Shown: positions 15,036-16,991 of the stretch, piece after piece | Layout: each line of letters opens with the position of its first letter | Position numbering within the stretch: position 1 is the first letter of the stretch | NCBI GenBank assembly: GCA_016219145.1 | Contig: JACRCG010000241.1 | Coordinates: forward strand, 1 to 16,991 | Length of the DNA: 16,991 bases | DNA from: Deltaproteobacteria bacterium | GTDB taxonomy: Bacteria > Desulfobacterota > Desulfuromonadia > Geobacterales > Pseudopelobacteraceae | Reading direction: 5' to 3' | The notes under the pieces: generated by a model | The model's database searches: none | What the model was told of the DNA's origin: nothing | Seen by the model: the letters and a program-made list of their open reading frames with translations, nothing else | Translations under genes and position numbers: made by a program

Positions 15036-15335
15036 ATGGAGCTGACCTTTGAATGGGATCCAGCCAAAGCGAGAAGAAATTTGAAAGATCACGCTGTCTC
15101 ATTCAATGAGGCAACGACGGTTTTTGATGACGAGCTGGGTATTACCATTTTTGATCCGGATCATTCGGAATCAGAAGACAGGTTCATTCTTTTTGGGCGG
15201 AGCGCCATGAACTGAATTCTTCTGGTGGTACATACAGACAGACATGATATTATCAGGATAATAAGTGCGCGTGAGTTGTCACGTAATGAGAGGAAGACAT
15301 ATGAAAAAGAAATCATCCGCAGAAAAGGTCTGTGA
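15036..15335 (+). pseudogene. brnT: BrnT-family toxin gene with an in-frame TGA
   Basis: ATG 15036, preceded by ggag, opens a BrnT-like frame: FEWDPAKARRNLKDHAVSF, FNEATTVFDDELGITIFDPDHS, EDRFILFGRSAMN, then TGA at 15213-15215. The same frame continues after the stop as ILLVVHTDRHDIIRIISARE, SRNERKTYEKE and ends at 15333-15335, which is exactly the missing C-terminal half of BrnT. One C-to-T change (CGA Arg to TGA) explains it; the family usually has a residue such as Arg or Gly before LLVVVHT. BrnT is a RelE-fold ribonuclease toxin. The 59-residue product would lack the second half of the sheet, so the toxin is probably dead unless this is a sequencing error. The frame overlaps the downstream antitoxin start by 35 nt. 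Confidence 0.85.
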
Positions 15336-15570
15336 GCCACAAACGGAGTACAATCTTGAATCACTTCTACCGGGCGGGGTACAAGGTAAATACGTTGAGC
15401 GCTATCGTGAGGGGACGAACCTGATTCTGCTTGAACCGGACATTGCCAGGGCTTTTCCCACACAGGAGGCGGTAAACAACGCCTTGCGCCTGGTGATGCA
15501 GTTGTCAGGTATTGCAAAGCCTTCTAAAGTGATATCCGCTTCATCGCCTTCGAAAAAACGTGCTGCGTAA
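15301..15570 (+). CDS. Small BrnT-associated protein, probable antitoxin (not BrnA-like)
   Basis: An 89-residue protein from ATG 15301, chosen over an ATG 36 nt upstream because agaggaa lies just before it and the position fits overlap with the toxin gene. The core is GGVQGKYVERYREGTNLILL, EPDIARAFPTQEAVNNALRL, a pattern seen in small proteins that commonly follow BrnT-type toxin genes. There is no ribbon-helix-helix segment as in BrnA. A basic Ser/Lys-rich tail (SPSKKRAA) ends the protein. Role as antitoxin is inferred from position only. It remains intact although the toxin frame is broken, as expected when a toxin is lost first. It converges on hicB with a 19-nt gap. Confidence 0.7.
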   Translation: MKKKSSAEKVCEPQTEYNLESLLPGGVQGKYVERYREGTNLILLEPDIARAFPTQEAVNNALRLVMQLSGIAKPSKVISASSPSKKRAA

Positions 15571-15589
15571 GCTGAAAAAATCAGGAGAC

Positions 15590-15922
15590 TTAGGCCGCTT
15601 TCTTTAGAATTTTTCGGCAATAACTGTTCAGGCTTTCCCCTTGCTGTATGGCTCTGATTGCAAGTGTCTGATGCAGCTCTTTTTCAACCCGAAGCACAAA
15701 TCTTCCGGAATATGATTTGGATGCGGTCGGCTTTGGCATCGGCTTGGCATCGGCCTTGTACAATTCGATAGTTTCTGCAACAACCTCGCACAACTCCTTG
15801 TAAACGGCAGCCTCGTCATCACCATGCACCCCGCCCCGCAAAACGCCGGGACACGTACCGACATAGCAATCATCTTCCACTGACCATTGCACGATCTTCA
15901 GATACTCGTCACCCGCTTTCAT
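15590..15922 (-). CDS. hicB: HicB-family antitoxin with ribbon-helix-helix C-terminus
   Basis: A 110-residue antitoxin. Residues about 5-60 make the partly degraded RNase-H-like HicB domain (IVQWSVEDDCYVGTCPGVLRG, GVHGDDEAAVYKELCEVVAE). Residues about 72-107 form a DNA-binding ribbon-helix-helix segment (SGRFVLRVEKELHQTLAIRA followed by GESLNSYCRKIL), which should bind the operator upstream of hicA. Shine-Dalgarno gaggag, 8 nt before the ATG, lies inside hicA. The start overlaps the hicA stop by four bases (ATGA). It neutralises HicA by direct binding and closes an autoregulatory loop. Confidence 0.9.
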   Translation of the reverse strand: MKAGDEYLKIVQWSVEDDCYVGTCPGVLRGGVHGDDEAAVYKELCEVVAETIELYKADAKPMPKPTASKSYSGRFVLRVEKELHQTLAIRAIQQGESLNSYCRKILKKAA

Positions 15923-16116
15923 CTTTTTGTCTCCTCAATTGATTCACGCACAGCCTGTTCCTGGTAGCGTTTTGCATCGTCACCAGGCTTGCCGGAAATC
16001 GTAATCGGCATCGAACAGCAGGGATGAATGAAGTTCCGGTGACTTCCCTTCCCACCCCTGTTGATAAAACCGGCCTTTTCCAGATCTGCTATCAGTTCCC
16101 TGATTTTTCTTGGCAT
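15919..16116 (-). CDS. hicA: HicA-family mRNA interferase toxin
   Basis: A 65-residue toxin with the double-stranded-RNA-binding-like HicA fold. Hallmarks are the N-terminal helix KIRELIADLEKAGFINRGG, the catalytic histidine in KGSHRNFIHP (about residues 23-32) and the following strand PITISGKPGDDAK. HicA cleaves mRNA independently of translation until bound by HicB. Gene order hicA-hicB with ATGA overlap is standard. The ATG is only 6 nt from the -10 box of a good promoter, so the mRNA would be leaderless or nearly so. The frame is intact. Confidence 0.9.
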   Translation of the reverse strand: MPRKIRELIADLEKAGFINRGGKGSHRNFIHPCCSMPITISGKPGDDAKRYQEQAVRESIEETKR

Positions 16117-16121
16117 GGCAA

Positions 16122-16150
16122 ATGATACTACTGTGATACTATGATGTCAA
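16122..16150 (-). promoter_or_regulatory. Sigma-70 promoter of hicAB
   Basis: On the minus strand TTGACA (16150-16145) is a perfect -35 box and TATCAT (16127-16122) a five-of-six -10 box, with exactly 17 nt between. The predicted transcription start falls at or next to the hicA ATG (16116). The -35 lies just 9 nt beyond the amylase stop codon, so hicAB has its own promoter right behind that gene. Confidence 0.8.
16123..16141. promoter_or_regulatory. Candidate HicB operator: direct repeat TGATACTA with 11-bp period
   Basis: Two perfect copies of TGATACTA (16123-16130 and 16134-16141, + strand) are spaced by ctg. Their 11-bp period is one helical turn. They cover the -10 and the spacer of the hicAB promoter, where a ribbon-helix-helix repressor such as this HicB would block RNA polymerase. 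Binding itself is inference. Confidence 0.55.
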
Positions 16151-16158
16151 CAATCCAC

Positions 16159-16991
16159 TCACGCTGTCCAGACCGACACAGAACCGCCCCGGCAGCGAAA
16201 TTCTCCCCAGCCGTCGGCATTGGTAGAGACCGTTTCACTGATATGCCCGGTCACATCCCGGTAGACAGTATGTGGTCGTCCGGTCTCCATCCATTTCCAG
16301 CCGTCACCGCCATTACTCATCAGCACCGCCAGTGTGCCGGGATGCTGTTCATCCCCGAGGCGCGTCCAGCCGATCAGGTCGTGATATTCAAAATAGTCAT
16401 ATTGCGGACCATAGGCCTGATCGCGGCGGGCGGCCAAGAAAATATCCAGCAGATATTGATGCGATGGCATGTCGATACGATAACGGTTGCCGTCCCGGCC
16501 GCGATCTTCATAGGATGCTCCGTCATAGTCGGCTGAAAAGACGCAGGGATACCCTTCTGCGCGCAGCAGGATCAGAGCGTAGGCCAGCGGCTTGAACCAG
16601 GGCTCCACGGTTGACTCAAGCGCCTGCAGCGGCTGTGAATCATGGTTCTCTACAAAGGTGACCGCCTGCGTCGGGCGATCCTTCATCAGCGTACCGTCCA
16701 GAATACGCCTCAGATCATAGCCGCTGCCGGATTTTCCGGCCACATGGAAATTGTAATGCAGCGGCACGTCAAATACCGACATGCGCTGGCCCATGACATC
16801 CAGATAACGATGCAGCACGGACAGATCGGGAGACCAGTATTCGCCCACCACAAAGAGATCTTTAGCGGCATGCTTCTCCAGCGCATCCAGCCATTGCGGA
16901 AAAAACCAGGCCGAAATATGCTTGAGGGCGTCCAGACGGATTCCGTCCGCACCGGTTGTATCAAGATACCAGTTGCCCCAGTTGATCAGCT
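16159..16991 (-). CDS. GH13 alpha-amylase, C-terminal part (5' end outside window)
   Basis: The frame is open from the right edge (first full codon at 16989) to TGA 16161-16159, giving 277 residues. Conserved GH13 regions are present: region II GADGIRLDALKHI with the nucleophile Asp, region III FVVGEYW with the acid/base Glu, and region IV FVENHDSQ with the transition-state-stabilising Asp. Following text VEPWFKPLAYALILLR and the GWTRLGDEQHPG and LMSNGGDGWKWM segments match the barrel end and C-terminal beta domain of cytoplasmic AmyA-type alpha-amylases, which hydrolyse internal alpha-1,4 bonds of glycogen or starch. The region I part and any signal peptide are missing because of the window edge, so location in the cell cannot be judged. 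A GTG-initiated frame at 16851 is only an internal codon. Confidence 0.9.
   Translation of the reverse strand, partial: LINWGNWYLDTTGADGIRLDALKHISAWFFPQWLDALEKHAAKDLFVVGEYWSPDLSVLHRYLDVMGQRMSVFDVPLHYNFHVAGKSGSGYDLRRILDGTLMKDRPTQAVTFVENHDSQPLQALESTVEPWFKPLAYALILLRAEGYPCVFSADYDGASYEDRGRDGNRYRIDMPSHQYLLDIFLAARRDQAYGPQYDYFEYHDLIGWTRLGDEQHPGTLAVLMSNGGDGWKWMETGRPHTVYRDVTGHISETVSTNADGWGEFRCRGGSVSVWTA

Noticed and set aside
15213..15215. TGA in brnT as a selenocysteine codon
   Set aside because: The family has no Cys or Sec at this place, no catalytic role is known for the residue, and a simple CGA to TGA change explains it.

Overview
The window reads as chromosomal DNA from a Gram-negative anaerobe, most likely a member of the Geobacterales/Desulfuromonadia. 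This is an inference from three things: a two-subunit GlcD/GlcF 2-hydroxyacid dehydrogenase beside LldR/FadR-type regulators and carboxylate carriers, an orphan AmmeMemoRadiSam enzyme, and gene ends decorated with C/G-rich and 'acgcggat'-type dispersed inverted repeats. No rRNA, tRNA, CRISPR array, insertion sequence or prophage is visible.

Region 1 (1-6457) holds the tail of an unidentified gene, then a FadR/GntR regulator, an AEC-family carboxylate carrier, an NhaD-type Na+/H+ antiporter, a GlcD-like FAD oxidase and a GlcF-like Fe-S subunit, all on the + strand. It looks like a lactate/glycolate-type 2-hydroxyacid uptake and oxidation module with its own regulator. Dispersed inverted repeats lie between regulator and carrier, between glcD and glcF, and after glcF, where the repeat also supplies a two-way terminator.

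Region 2 (6458-10263) has a minus-strand orphan radical SAM enzyme of the AmmeMemoRadiSam family. A second FadR/GntR regulator follows, about 67% identical by hand count to the first. It runs into a compact group with an rfbC-like epimerase and an MFS transporter, with a 12-nt gap and then an ATGA overlap.

Region 3 (10264-14052) starts with an unusual DJ-1/PfpI-HD-GYP fusion gene carrying a one-base frameshift just after its GYP motif. It converges on a minus-strand zinc-type ABC importer, znuA-znuC-znuB. The znuA signal peptide is only recovered if translation starts at a CTG codon.

Region 4 (14053-16991) is an accessory patch. A repeat-rich intergenic stretch is followed by three toxin-antitoxin modules: a TIGR02574-type antitoxin with a ParE/RelE toxin, a BrnT toxin interrupted by an in-frame TGA together with a small partner, and hicA-hicB on the minus strand with a clear sigma-70 promoter and a direct-repeat operator candidate. 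The window ends inside a minus-strand GH13 alpha-amylase.

The most unusual items are the DJ-1-HD-GYP fusion, the pair of near-duplicate regulators, the layered toxin-antitoxin patch, and a run of three coding anomalies (frameshift, CTG start, nonsense codon) between 11.3 and 15.2 kb.
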